The notes: generated by a model from the sequence alone, not told the origin. A stretch of DNA of 64,000 nucleotides from Acidimicrobiales bacterium (GCA_036378675.1 DASUWA010000013.1:1-64000), one strand, 5' to 3'; shown: positions 27,338 to 34,947, numbered from the stretch's first letter. Made by a program: numbers and translations.

Positions 27338-27512
27338 GCAGCTCCGCAACCAGGGAGTAATCCGGGACGTGTTTCTGAAGGCCGATCACACCGGGCCGAT
27401 CATCATCGTCAACGACGCCAACGCCGAACAGGCAGCGGACCACCTGAAGGACCTTCCTTTCGTCGAGCACGACCTCGTCACCTTCGAGTACGTCGAGCTC
27501 ACGGACCTCTAA
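27261..27512 (+). CDS. Small ferredoxin-fold-like protein, YciI/muconolactone-isomerase-like (83 aa)
   Basis: Starts at the ATG 27261, after a purine-rich stretch (AGAAAGGAAT). The beta-alpha-beta pattern MKTLVIGRLTGKEI ... IIIVNDANAEQAADHLKDLP ... VTFEYVELTDL is that of the dimeric alpha/beta-barrel family containing YciI and muconolactone isomerase-like proteins. It may handle a reactive aromatic or quinone intermediate together with the neighbouring FMN reductase and questin-oxidase-like protein. Specific activity unknown. Confidence 0.7.
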   Translation: MKTLVIGRLTGKEIAPHIPAEGKTVEQLRNQGVIRDVFLKADHTGPIIIVNDANAEQAADHLKDLPFVEHDLVTFEYVELTDL

Positions 27513-27553
27513 GAACCCAACCCAACCACCAGGAACAGAAGGACTGAACCAAG

Positions 27554-28195
27554 ATGGAACGACTGAAGCTCAACGTCATCATCGGAACGGTGAGACCCGG
27601 CAGAGCCGCCGACCCGGTCGCCAGGTGGGTGGCCGACCGGGCCTCAGGACACGGAGGCTTTGACGCCGAGGTACTCGACCTCCGTGACTGGCCCCTTCCC
27701 CTATTCGCGGAGGGCCCCGAGACGATCGGAGACTTCGCCGACCCGACGTACTCTGATCCGATCGTGAAGGAATGGAACAAGAAGCAGAAGGAAGCCGACG
27801 CCTTCGTCTTCATCACCGCCGAGTACAACCACAGCATTCCCGGGGTCTTGAAGAACGCAATCGACAACGTCTTCGTCAGCTTCGCCTTCCGTAACAAGCC
27901 CGCTGCCTTCGTCGGCTACAGTGGCGGCATCGCCGCCGGGGTACGCGCAGTCGAGCACCTCGCGCACGTCGCGATCGAGGCCGAGATGGTTCCTCTTCGC
28001 AACACGGTCCTGCTCCCGCAGGTGCACAACGTATTCGACGTTGAAGGCCAGCCGACCAACCCAGCGACCGAACGCAGCATCGCGATAACTCTCGATGACC
28101 TGGAGTGGTGGGGACGCCTTCTCGCTGACGCCCGAGCTGCAGGACAGCTTCCGCCGGCCCAGGCACGCCAGATCGTTAGCGCCAAGGCCGGATAG
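27554..28195 (+). CDS. NADPH-dependent FMN reductase (213 aa)
   Basis: Flavodoxin-like fold of the NADPH_FMN_red family: the phosphate-binding start LNVIIGTVRPGRAADPVARW and the flavin loop AEYNHSIPGVLKNAIDNV (about 96-113). It reduces FMN, quinones or azo compounds using NAD(P)H and may protect against electrophiles or supply reduced flavin to the downstream oxygenase-like protein. It lies 41 bases after the preceding gene and 3 bases before the next, so it is part of the same operon. Confidence 0.88.
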   Translation: MERLKLNVIIGTVRPGRAADPVARWVADRASGHGGFDAEVLDLRDWPLPLFAEGPETIGDFADPTYSDPIVKEWNKKQKEADAFVFITAEYNHSIPGVLKNAIDNVFVSFAFRNKPAAFVGYSGGIAAGVRAVEHLAHVAIEAEMVPLRNTVLLPQVHNVFDVEGQPTNPATERSIAITLDDLEWWGRLLADARAAGQLPPAQARQIVSAKAG

Positions 28196-28198
28196 AGC

Positions 28199-29107
28199 AT
28201 GACTGTTCTCGACGAAGCCTACGAACGCCTCAGCAGCGCTTGGCTGGAGAACGAGCGGGGCTTCGTCAACCACGGTCCCATGGCCTGCGAAGCGTTGTCC
28301 GTCATGGGGCTCGATACTGAAGTGGTGGCATGGGCGGATCGCAGCGCCCAGCCCCACAGGGCGGGTACCAACCGCGCTGTGGGCAGCGGTCGCATCACCG
28401 ATTGGGGGCAATCGCTCGGAAATTTCGCCATGCTCGAAGAGTGGGTCGGTCACTTCGATCGCTCCATCAGAGAGTCCGGCTGGCGGGACACAGTGGCCGT
28501 TTGGGTACCACGACTGATGCCCTCCATGAGCACCAAGCTCTTCCACGCGATGATTCGCACGGCCCACGCCACCCGCTCGATCGATACCGTTGAGACCGAG
28601 CCCCGCCGGCGAGAACTGGCCTTCTCGCTTGGATACTGGGCGGCGAGATTCGAACCCCGGCCCAGTGCTTCGTCTCCGGGCGTTCCCGGACACGGCGCCC
28701 GCCCAACCCAAGAGATCACCGGCGAAGACGTTCAGCGCCAACTAGCACGCATCGCGACAGGCGCGGCACGCCGCTTCGTCTCACGGCCCGACATATTCAC
28801 CCTCCACGGCGTGACTGGCGCGATGGCAGTTCATCTGCTGGCACCACACGTCCCAGTTGCCGCCGCTCGCGCCAGCCTGGACCACCTCGAGGTCGCCCAT
28901 CTGTCGCTGTTCGGCGACGCGGTGCCAACGGTCACCCGGGAGGCCAGAGGTGTCGACAGGGCCACCCTCGCCGCCAGGGCGGCCGATACCGGAGACGTGC
29001 ACGCGGTCAAGCTGACCGAAGCCGCTTTTCGGGCCCTCGATGCCACCGGAGATCCGATCTTTGTGACCGCCGCAGAGATCGCCGCCGGGGCCGATGGCCC
29101 GGGATAG
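28199..29107 (+). CDS. Questin oxidase-like protein (DUF4243, 302 aa)
   Basis: Resembles the questin-oxidase-like family: an early NHGPMACEAL motif, GSGRITDWGQSLGNFAMLEEW, a central FHAMIRTAHATRS His-containing helix, and a late TLHGVTGAMAVHLL segment. Fungal questin oxidase opens an anthraquinone ring; bacterial members are uncharacterised. As last gene of the ECF-controlled operon, behind a flavin reductase, it may act on quinones or polyketides. The gene stops 8 bases before the convergent acetyltransferase. Confidence 0.75.
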   Translation: MTVLDEAYERLSSAWLENERGFVNHGPMACEALSVMGLDTEVVAWADRSAQPHRAGTNRAVGSGRITDWGQSLGNFAMLEEWVGHFDRSIRESGWRDTVAVWVPRLMPSMSTKLFHAMIRTAHATRSIDTVETEPRRRELAFSLGYWAARFEPRPSASSPGVPGHGARPTQEITGEDVQRQLARIATGAARRFVSRPDIFTLHGVTGAMAVHLLAPHVPVAAARASLDHLEVAHLSLFGDAVPTVTREARGVDRATLAARAADTGDVHAVKLTEAAFRALDATGDPIFVTAAEIAAGADGPG

Positions 29108-29114
29108 CCCAAAT

Positions 29115-30098
29115 TCAGACGAGCTCTTTGCGCATCGCGATGCGGGGACCGAAGTCGTCGTCGCCGAGATCGCGCTCGTGCTGGCGGATCGCCTTCAAGC
29201 CAGGCGGGAGTTCGTCCAGGGTCCGGAACCCCATTCGGCTGTAGAACGGGCCGTTCCAAGGAACGTCGCGGAACGTCGTAAGCGTGACCGCGGGGTAACC
29301 GTTCGACGACGCCCATTCGCAGACCGCGCCTACAAGCGCGCGGCCGATGCCCTGCCGGCCCGACGAAGGGTGAACCGAGAGCTGCCAGAGGTGGGCGACG
29401 TCGTCGACGATGTCAACGCAGGCGAAGCCCCTCGCCGGTGTGCCGTAAACCAGGACCACCGCGGCCTGCTCGAGATGGTCATCCTCTTCGACGATGTTGA
29501 ACGGCCAGATTCCCACCTCGGCGAACATCCCGTCTGCGGCGTCCTCGATCTCCCGGAGACGGTCCCACTCGGCGGGGTCCGCCACCCTGATGATGGGCTG
29601 AAGTTCGAGTTCCCACCGCCATATCGGTCCTTCGTCTGGATCACTTAGCGTTGCCGTCTTGCTAAATCCGCACCGGGTTAGAACCTTGGTGGAAGCGTTC
29701 TCCGCGGCGAGCGTGTGGGCACGGATCACCGCAAGCTTGGCCTCACGGGCTTGATCGACAAGTTGGTGAACCACCGCCGTGGCGATGCCTCGCCCCTGTC
29801 GTGACGGTGCCACCGCGTACCCGAGCTCGGCCACCCCGCCGGCGGGCGGACCCTTCCACCCGCCGTTCCCAACGAGCGCGCCGTCTGAATCGAAGAACAG
29901 CCGAGGGCCCCACTCGGGATCAACGCCTTTCTGGGCGGCTTCAAGCAGGATCGGCAGCGCGTCCGGGAATCCGGTCCATCCGGGCTCGACCGGAATCTCG
30001 AATCGCGCCGTGAAGGTGGCGTCACCCTCCGCTAGTGCTTGGGCCCAGTCGAGCCTGATCGGCACAATGTGAATCGCCGTTCGCCGTTGGTAGGTCAC
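29115..30098 (-). CDS. Tandem GNAT N-acetyltransferase (327 aa)
   Basis: Two GNAT domains in one chain. The first (about 10-165) has the acetyl-CoA loop APSRQGRGIATAVVHQLVD and AENASTKVLTRCGF. The second (about 168-310) has HPSSGRQGIGRALVGAV and FYSRMGFRTLDELP. Both pyrophosphate-binding R/Q-x-x-G-x-G/A motifs are intact. Substrates of such fused acetyltransferases (antibiotics, amino groups of metabolites, proteins) cannot be predicted. The start is GTG; a later GTG is possible. Confidence 0.87.
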   Translation of the reverse strand: MTYQRRTAIHIVPIRLDWAQALAEGDATFTARFEIPVEPGWTGFPDALPILLEAAQKGVDPEWGPRLFFDSDGALVGNGGWKGPPAGGVAELGYAVAPSRQGRGIATAVVHQLVDQAREAKLAVIRAHTLAAENASTKVLTRCGFSKTATLSDPDEGPIWRWELELQPIIRVADPAEWDRLREIEDAADGMFAEVGIWPFNIVEEDDHLEQAAVVLVYGTPARGFACVDIVDDVAHLWQLSVHPSSGRQGIGRALVGAVCEWASSNGYPAVTLTTFRDVPWNGPFYSRMGFRTLDELPPGLKAIRQHERDLGDDDFGPRIAMRKELV

Positions 30099-30389
30099 GG
30101 TAACTAGGTGCCCGACAGCCGAGGCACGTTACGCACGCAGCTCGTCACCCGTCCGTAGCGGCGTCAATCCCGGCGGACAATCGTCTCAAGAAGTCTGTGA
30201 TCGTCCGAATTTGAGCGTCGCTGGACGGCTCCAGGAACTCGGTGTCGTCCTATACGAATCTTCTGATAGGCCGTAACATTCCGGCGGCACCGGGGTACTG
30301 ATATGCGTGATCTCGCTACCGTTCTTGAGGGGCATCGAGGGCCAGCAGGTGACCGTGATGCTGACTGTTCTCGATCGGCAGGAGGCCGC
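30099..30389. other. Intergenic region between divergent genes
   Basis: About 290 bases separating the leftward acetyltransferase from a small rightward gene. An ATG at 30303 opens a longer frame into that gene, but the strong ribosome site is at 30379-30385, so the segment before it is read as leader. No terminator or RNA gene recognised. Confidence 0.35.
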
Positions 30390-30587
30390 ATGAGCGTGCT
30401 CGACCCCAACGAAGCAGTGATCGATGATGTGGTGTCCATCCTCGGTGACTTCCTCAGGGCGACCGACGCGCTCACCTCGGCCATCAGCGACCGGAACGCC
30501 GTGGGCATGTGTGACGCTCTTGATCGCCTCGGTCGGGCGAGGGAGCAAGCTCTGAGGCTGGTCGGGCGCGAGCCCGTCGCGGTCTGA
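30390..30587 (+). CDS. Small helical protein of unknown function (65 aa)
   Basis: The ATG is preceded by a good ribosome site (GCAGGAGGCCGC). The product, MSVLDPNEAVIDDVVSILGD onward, is entirely helical in character, mildly acidic and soluble, and includes an SAISDRNAVGMCDALDRLGR helix. It faces the convergent anti-sigma gene 31 bases away. No family was recognised; it could be a small regulator of the neighbouring sigma system, but nothing in the sequence proves this. Confidence 0.5.
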   Translation: MSVLDPNEAVIDDVVSILGDFLRATDALTSAISDRNAVGMCDALDRLGRAREQALRLVGREPVAV

Positions 30588-30618
30588 CCGGAACGTCGCT
30601 ACCTGACGGGCCGGAACC

Positions 30619-30855
30619 TCATTTCGGTCTCCAATCATCGAAGACCCTGAGCAGCTGGTCTCGGGCCTGAGCGGAGAGGTCCTCTGGTTGCAGCTGACCG
30701 GCCTGTCTCACGATCTCCCTGATCTGGTCCACGTAGATCACACAACCCGGGCATAGAGCGAGGTGCTCCTCGAACCGCTGCCTGGTGTCCGCGTCCATAG
30801 CGTCCTCCAGGTACTCGGTGACTAGTTCGACGAATTGCTCGCATGTCATGCTCAT
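30619..30855 (-). CDS. Zinc-finger anti-sigma factor (zf-HC2, 78 aa)
   Basis: A small anti-sigma factor of the zinc-binding type: a Cys at position 5 (MSMTCEQFVELVTEYLED) and the H-x3-C-x2-C motif HLALCPGC near 31-38, followed by a helical tail. There is no membrane segment, so it is a soluble, possibly redox-sensitive inhibitor. Its ATG overlaps the stop of the upstream ECF sigma gene by four bases (ATGA), fixing a stoichiometric sigma/anti-sigma pair. Confidence 0.88.
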   Translation of the reverse strand: MSMTCEQFVELVTEYLEDAMDADTRQRFEEHLALCPGCVIYVDQIREIVRQAGQLQPEDLSAQARDQLLRVFDDWRPK

Positions 30856-31511
30856 GATTCTCTCCCTGCGAAGTATGCCTCAAGCTCCCGCCGAACGAAC
30901 GCTCGCGCCCGGTGCAGCAAAACGCGCTGATTCCCGAGACTTATCGAAAGCGTGTCGGCAACCTCCTGCCCGTCATACCCCTGGAGGTCGTGCAACTCCA
31001 CGACGATTCGTTGGCGCTCTGGAAGTCGAGTGACTGCCGCCTGTATGACCGCTCGGACTTCAGCGTCGATGGCGGCGTCCTCGGGGGACCGCCACGGCGA
31101 AGGGAAGCGTCTCCAACCTCCGGGCTCTCGTTCCCCTGCCTGCTGGAACCGGACCGGATCGACCGTCGGACCCGACTCCGCCATCGGTACTGGTAACAAC
31201 CGACTCTGCCGGATCCCTTGCCGGCGTGCGATGTTCACGACGATCCCACCGACCCAGCTCCTCAGGCTTGAGCGACCCTCGAAGCGGTCAAGACCCCGAA
31301 GAGCCGCGATCCATGCTTCCTGAATCACGTCCTCCGCCGCGTGGTGATCGGGCACATGTGCCCGGGCGATTCGCAGCATTGCCGGTGACCAGGAGTCGAC
31401 CAGCTCGGCGAACAGGTGCAGATCCCCACCTTTCAGAGCAGCGACCAGATCCATATCCCTCGCAGGACCCGCGCTTTCGTCGAGCGTGTCCGTCGAGACT
31501 CCCCGCGTCAC
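30852..31511 (-). CDS. ECF RNA polymerase sigma factor, copy 1 (219 aa)
   Basis: Region 2: LFAELVDSWSPAMLRIAR, HAAEDVIQEAWIAALRGLD and SLRSWVGGIVVNIARR. Region 4: LPERQRIVVELHDLQGYDGQ and LSISLGNQRVLLHRARAFVR. Between them is a long insert rich in Pro and Trp (GGWRRFPSPWRSPED) shared with the second copy at 32061-32711. The start is uncertain: a GTG at 31511 fits the paralogue's length, while an ATG at 31454 is the first Met. It is coupled to the zf-HC2 anti-sigma gene. Confidence 0.86.
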   Translation of the reverse strand: MTRGVSTDTLDESAGPARDMDLVAALKGGDLHLFAELVDSWSPAMLRIARAHVPDHHAAEDVIQEAWIAALRGLDRFEGRSSLRSWVGGIVVNIARRQGIRQSRLLPVPMAESGPTVDPVRFQQAGEREPGGWRRFPSPWRSPEDAAIDAEVRAVIQAAVTRLPERQRIVVELHDLQGYDGQEVADTLSISLGNQRVLLHRARAFVRRELEAYFAGRES

Positions 31512-31789
31512 GGACGATGGCGATACAGGAACCACAACTATTAGTGCAGTCGGAACAGCGCTCGTTACGCGGAAAGGTGAACACTCGGCGGCCTCGGGTG
31601 GCCGTAACGGACCCTTTGGAGAAGGGCACTTCAAGTCACATTTGCCAGCTCGCAATCGTCCTTCATTGCAAAGTTCGTGATTCAACAGAGAGGCGGATCG
31701 AAATGATCGCTGTTGAGGCCCATCGTTGTCCCGGTCCGGAATCGTCGCCAGCCACGACGCTAGATCCAACCCTGCGACGCCAGCGTTCG

Positions 31790-32008
31790 TAAGACGGCGC
31801 CGGGTCGCGGTCGAAGTCGGATTGGTCGTCGTTACCTACCTGGTCTACGACTCGAGCAGAGGACTGGTCGGTCGATGTGCTCGCCGGGGCAGGCGTCGGT
31901 GCTGTGTCATGGTTGATAGCCAGCTATGTCAGCGGGCGCCAGACGACAGTTAGTCCGATTGCGATCCGGCCGGTTGGGGAGGTGGAGGATCCGCCGCTCG
32001 CGGCCTAA
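31790..32008 (+). pseudogene. Remnant of a PAP2-type phosphatase, internally deleted and frameshifted
   Basis: One frame gives a membrane-helix start RRRVAVEVGLVVVTYLVYDS followed by SRGLV, the usual opening of PAP2/phosphatidic-acid phosphatase-like proteins. After about 31860 the protein-like reading moves to another frame: DWSVDVLAGAGVGAVSWLIA and a tail ending EDPPLAA at a TAA. The second part matches the end of PAP2 proteins, where a conserved His sits before the DVLAG motif (here Asp). The catalytic middle is missing, so an internal deletion joined the two ends. Lies between the two ECF genes on the opposite strand. Confidence 0.5.
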
Positions 32009-32060
32009 ACACTCACTAAGTCGGCCCATGTGCCAGGCGGAGAACACCGAGCGGCTCATC

Positions 32061-32711
32061 TCAGTTCAACCTCCCGGCCAAGTAATTCTCGAGCTCGTGC
32101 CGGACGCCCGCCCGGGCTCGGTGCAGCAGGATCCTCTCGTTCCCCGGGCTGAGGTCGAGGATGTCTGCTACTTCCTGGCCGTCGTAGCCGTGCAGGTCGC
32201 GCAGTTCGATTACCGCGCGCTGGCGCTCGGGCAACTTAGCAAGAGCCGCATAGATCTGGGTGAGCATCTCGTTGTTCAGCGCGCGGTCCTCGGGGCTCGG
32301 CCAAGGTGTAGGGAACTGCCTCCATCCCCCCGGATACTTCTCGCCCGATCCCTGGAACCGTTCGGGATCCACCGTGGGTCCCATGGTCAGCGAAGCGTCC
32401 GGGACGACGCGATGATCACGCGTACCGTGGCGGCGAGCGAGGTTGAAGACGATGCCCATCACCCAAGTTCGGAGTCTGGCCCTGCCCTCGAAGCCGGCCA
32501 GACCTCGCAGGGCCGCCATCCAGGCCTCCTGGACGACGTCCTCGGCGGCCTGCCGATTCGATACGTGTACCCGAGCGACGCGCAGCATTGCGGGAGACCA
32601 CGCATCGACCAGCTCGGCGAACAGTCGCTGATCACCGCTCATCAGCCCGCGGACCAGGTCCGCGTCCGTCCCGGCCACGTTTTCGCCTCCGGAGATGTCC
32701 GCACCGCTCAT
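32061..32711 (-). CDS. ECF RNA polymerase sigma factor, copy 2 (216 aa)
   Basis: Closely related to the ECF factor at 30852-31511: LFAELVDAWSPAMLRVAR, AAEDVVQEAWMAALRGL, RLRTWVMGIVFNLARRHG, the same inter-domain insert with GGWRQFPTPWPSPED, and LPERQRAVIELRDLHGYDGQ in region 4. The ATG at 32711 is preceded by a strong AGGAGGT site. No anti-sigma follows it; the next genes downstream are the PAP2 remnant and the first ECF copy. It may share the zf-HC2 anti-sigma or be controlled otherwise. Confidence 0.87.
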   Translation of the reverse strand: MSGADISGGENVAGTDADLVRGLMSGDQRLFAELVDAWSPAMLRVARVHVSNRQAAEDVVQEAWMAALRGLAGFEGRARLRTWVMGIVFNLARRHGTRDHRVVPDASLTMGPTVDPERFQGSGEKYPGGWRQFPTPWPSPEDRALNNEMLTQIYAALAKLPERQRAVIELRDLHGYDGQEVADILDLSPGNERILLHRARAGVRHELENYLAGRLN

Positions 32712-32792
32712 CTTGCCGGTACCTCCTACGTCCACTGTCCTCGCCGAGATTGGAGAAACCGCGCCGTCCACGGTGGAGAAGTCAGATACTTC

Positions 32793-33008
32793 TTACCAAA
32801 CCGCGACTTCGATCATGGATGTATGGACGAGCGCGCCCGAGATTTCGTGACAGCGCCCGAAGATGCTGCGAAGCGGGCTGAAAGTGCCGTCCACCTCCCA
32901 GGGGCCTTGGCCGGCCTGGGCATCCTGGACCGTGATGTCCCCGTCGACATGGCCGGGCTGGGTGGTGTCGAACTTCACCGTGAGGGGACCGTTGCCATCG
33001 TTCCCCAT
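32793..33008 (-). CDS. Uncertain small ORF or gene fragment (71 aa)
   Basis: The reading frame has protein-like composition (GPLTVKFDTTQPGHVDGDI, then GQGPWEVDGTF), resembling a beta-rich domain of a secreted or lipid-binding protein. The frame stays open upstream of the ATG (GQGTTYWEYM), but no start with a ribosome site or signal peptide was found, so it may be the surviving C-terminal piece of a decayed gene. The rest of the 32712-33186 gap shows nothing recognisable apart from the promoter and ribosome site of the ECF gene. Confidence 0.25.
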   Translation of the reverse strand: MGNDGNGPLTVKFDTTQPGHVDGDITVQDAQAGQGPWEVDGTFSPLRSIFGRCHEISGALVHTSMIEVAVW

Positions 33009-33186
33009 GTATTCCCAGTAGGTCGTGCCTTGGCCGACGAAGCGGCTGGGCGGACTTGAGGCCTCCGTGGACCGTCGGGTGTCATCAGGGACGGCAAGAC
33101 GCTGATGAGAGGACTACCACGGACAAATGTCTCAGAACGATTGCTCGTGGAGCATTACATTTTCATAACGTCCAGAGCTCTCGACG

Positions 33187-33618
33187 TTACGGCGCAATCG
33201 AAGCGGGGCGGTGCTCGAGCCAGTCCAGTTGGCGTGCGCCGGCGTGCTGTGCGGCGATCACAAAGCACACCCGGTCAGGACCTCTCCCCGGGAAAGGTTT
33301 GCTCGTGTACTTGGTTGCGATCTGGTCCATGTAGCGGCAATCGTGGTCCGGTCTGATCTCGATGATCGTTCCCTGCACCGCAGCCATTCGATAGGGGTTC
33401 TCGAGATCGACGACCGAAAGCGCCACACGAGGATTGGACCTCATATCCTTTGCTTTCCAGGTGAAATCGGAGGTGCACACCAGGATGCGTTCACCCTCCA
33501 AGCCGACCCACACGACATGGTTGCGCGGAGATCCATCTGCCCGAATCGTGGAGAGATGCGCGTAGTTCGGCGCAGCGAACAGCTCACGGACATCCTCAGG
33601 CAGTGGAATCTCGAACAT
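33187..33618 (-). CDS. PPOX-class, probably F420-dependent, oxidoreductase (143 aa)
   Basis: Split-barrel flavin/F420 fold of the pyridoxamine-5'-phosphate-oxidase family: AHLSTIRADGSPRNHVVWVG at the N-terminus, CTSDFTWKAKDMRSNPRVAL, and VQGTIIEI in the third strand group. The Ser-Pro and Lys-Asn-Pro-like positions match the actinobacterial PPOX class F420-dependent enzymes. It may reduce or bind small electron-poor compounds. It is followed upstream by a second F420-type gene 18 bases away on the same strand, so the two probably form an operon. Confidence 0.82.
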   Translation of the reverse strand: MFEIPLPEDVRELFAAPNYAHLSTIRADGSPRNHVVWVGLEGERILVCTSDFTWKAKDMRSNPRVALSVVDLENPYRMAAVQGTIIEIRPDHDCRYMDQIATKYTSKPFPGRGPDRVCFVIAAQHAGARQLDWLEHRPASIAP

Positions 33619-33636
33619 CGTCTTATAGTCGCTAAG

Positions 33637-34104
33637 TCAGGCAGCTTGGTCAACGTCGAGGCGGAGGAACTGAGTAATTCCGATAGCTTTCATAATCGCC
33701 TTCTCGGTGCGCTTGAACGCCTTGCCAGCTTGAGAGAGAGCGACGGACCGATCGACGATTAGCGGACGAACTGCGTGATAGTCCTCTCCGCGCCAACGGA
33801 TGGTGCACTCGCCGGCCGCGAGGACGTTCCTGCACCAGTCAGAGTCGGGTCCGAAGGTCAGGCTGACCCAGAAGTGTTGTCCGTTCAGGCGAGCCGTGGC
33901 GGGTGTGACGTACTCGTGGCCGGAGCGCCGGCCTACGTGGTAGATCCTGGCCGCCATATTGAAATGCCGGCGTCCGGCCAGTTTGCGGATGGACGGATTG
34001 AGCACCTTCGTCATCGGTCTCATGGCGAAGCGAACGAACTTTGAAGGTCGTCGGCGGTTCGGCTCGGTTTGATCGTCGCTGACAGCGTTCGGGATCATCG
34101 TCAA
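33637..34104 (-). CDS. Deazaflavin (F420)-dependent nitroreductase, Ddn family (155 aa)
   Basis: Matches the Ddn/F420H2-dependent reductase family: RIYHVGRRSGHEYVTPATAR (F420 phosphate-contact region with the GRxSG pattern), FWVSLTFGPDSDWCRNVLAAG (the usual YG-xxxWxxNLxAxG block), and a C-terminal helix. Ddn-type enzymes reduce quinones and nitro-aromatics and protect against oxidative stress. An N-terminal basic, amphipathic segment may associate with membranes. Probably co-transcribed with the PPOX gene downstream. Confidence 0.86.
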   Translation of the reverse strand: MTMIPNAVSDDQTEPNRRRPSKFVRFAMRPMTKVLNPSIRKLAGRRHFNMAARIYHVGRRSGHEYVTPATARLNGQHFWVSLTFGPDSDWCRNVLAAGECTIRWRGEDYHAVRPLIVDRSVALSQAGKAFKRTEKAIMKAIGITQFLRLDVDQAA

Positions 34105-34196
34105 GTAGTCCTTTCGGGGTCAGGGTGATCGGTCACGTCCTATGGACGGCCGGGTTGTGGCGAGCGTGACAGCACAACGGCTGAAGAAGGGGATTG

Positions 34197-34448
34197 TTAA
34201 GCGGCGCGACGGTTGGTTCGGGACAAGCGGAGTCGCTCCTTCGCCGTCCTGCCACCCCAGATTCCGTCGCGTTGCTCCGTCGCCATGGCCCAGGCGAGGC
34301 ACTGCTCCCGTACAGGGCAGGTCGAGCAGATCAGCTTCGCTCGGTTGCTGAACAGCTCGGACTGCGGGAAGAAGACGTTGGTGTCCACGTTGCGGCAGGC
34401 CGCGAAGCTCCGCCAATCCTCATCTGCCGGAATCCAGTTGGAGATCAT
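34197..34448 (-). CDS. WhiB-family iron-sulfur transcription factor (83 aa)
   Basis: Four cluster-binding cysteines at 18, 41, 44 and 50 (C-x22-C-x2-C-x5-C), the G-I-W-G-G turn at 62-66 and a basic C-terminal tail (KERLRLSRTNRRAA) that binds DNA: all features of Wbl proteins, which exist only in actinobacteria and their phages. It probably works with a sigma factor region 4. The exact subclass is not assigned. An inverted repeat lies 30 bases upstream. Confidence 0.93.
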   Translation of the reverse strand: MISNWIPADEDWRSFAACRNVDTNVFFPQSELFSNRAKLICSTCPVREQCLAWAMATEQRDGIWGGRTAKERLRLSRTNRRAA

Positions 34449-34477
34449 GTACCAGAGTGCCCGCGGGCGGTCCCGCC

Positions 34478-34506
34478 GTTACGCGCTCGACCTTGGTACG
34501 CGTAAC
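34478..34506. promoter_or_regulatory. Inverted repeat GTTACGCG-N13-CGCGTAAC between whiB-like gene and divergent ORF
   Basis: A perfect 8-bp inverted repeat (34478-34485 and 34499-34506) located 30 bases before the WhiB start and about 50 bases before the divergent GTG at 34557. Its position fits an operator or paired promoter elements controlling both genes. The binding protein is unknown. Confidence 0.45.
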
Positions 34507-34556
34507 TTCGGCGCCGAGGGCGGGACCCACTCATGTGCACGAATAGGGAGGCTCGG

Positions 34557-34856
34557 GTGAGCGAGACGAATCAGGCGCTGGACGGGGACCTCGACTCCCT
34601 GTCGCGGAGGGAGTTGATCGAGGAGGTCGTCCGCCTCCGCCAGGGGATCCGGCGCCACCGGGACAGCAGCGGTCACAATCTTTGCTGGCACCACCCAGAC
34701 CTGTGGGGACTGCTGCCAGAGGGGACAGATCCTCTTCCAGAGGTGCCTGACTGGCCGGAGTTCCTGCGTGGGTGCCTTCATTACCGGCAGTCGCTCGATC
34801 TTGGGTTGCCTCCGGAAAAATTCCCGCGCAGTCACGTCGAGTACGAGGACTCGTAG
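34557..34856 (+). CDS. Conserved hypothetical protein (99 aa) with HNLCWHHPDLW motif
   Basis: The GTG at 34557 follows a strong site (AGGGAGG). The protein starts with a charged helix (LSRRELIEEVVRLRQGIRRH), then the motif RDSSGHNLCWHHPDLWGLLP containing one Cys and three His that could bind a metal, and ends with an aromatic/acidic segment. Small proteins with this Cys-Trp-His-His motif are widespread in bacteria but have no assigned function. It is divergent from the WhiB gene. Confidence 0.6.
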   Translation: MSETNQALDGDLDSLSRRELIEEVVRLRQGIRRHRDSSGHNLCWHHPDLWGLLPEGTDPLPEVPDWPEFLRGCLHYRQSLDLGLPPEKFPRSHVEYEDS

Positions 34857-34902
34857 AAAGCGCCTTTGGAATCGTCTTCTGGCCTAATTCGGGGTTGCCT
34901 TT

Positions 34903-34939
34903 GCCGGCTTGTGACGACCCGGTATCGCCACGAGCCGGC
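34903..34939. terminator. Symmetrical hairpin between convergent genes
   Basis: GCCGGCT at 34903-34909 pairs with AGCCGGC at 34933-34939; the stem continues with GTG/CAC and CGA/TCG with two mismatches, closing a 7-base loop. It lies between two convergent stop codons (34856 and 34948), the expected place for a bidirectional transcription terminator. No U-tract is present. Confidence 0.55.
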
Positions 34940-34947
34940 GAGCTGGA

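Noticed and set aside
28640-28665. tRNA T-loop-like sequence (GGTTCGAATC on the minus strand)
   Set aside because: No matching stem, anticodon arm or acceptor could be built around it, and it lies inside the questin-oxidase-like gene.
30303-30389. Longer N-terminus for the small protein at 30390
   Set aside because: The added residues are unlike the rest, and the strong ribosome site is just before the ATG at 30390.
31926-33059. Long plus-strand frame opposite the second ECF sigma gene
   Set aside because: Shadow of the sigma gene; composition is Arg/His/Val-rich and no domain is visible, whereas the minus strand gives clear sigma regions 2 and 4.
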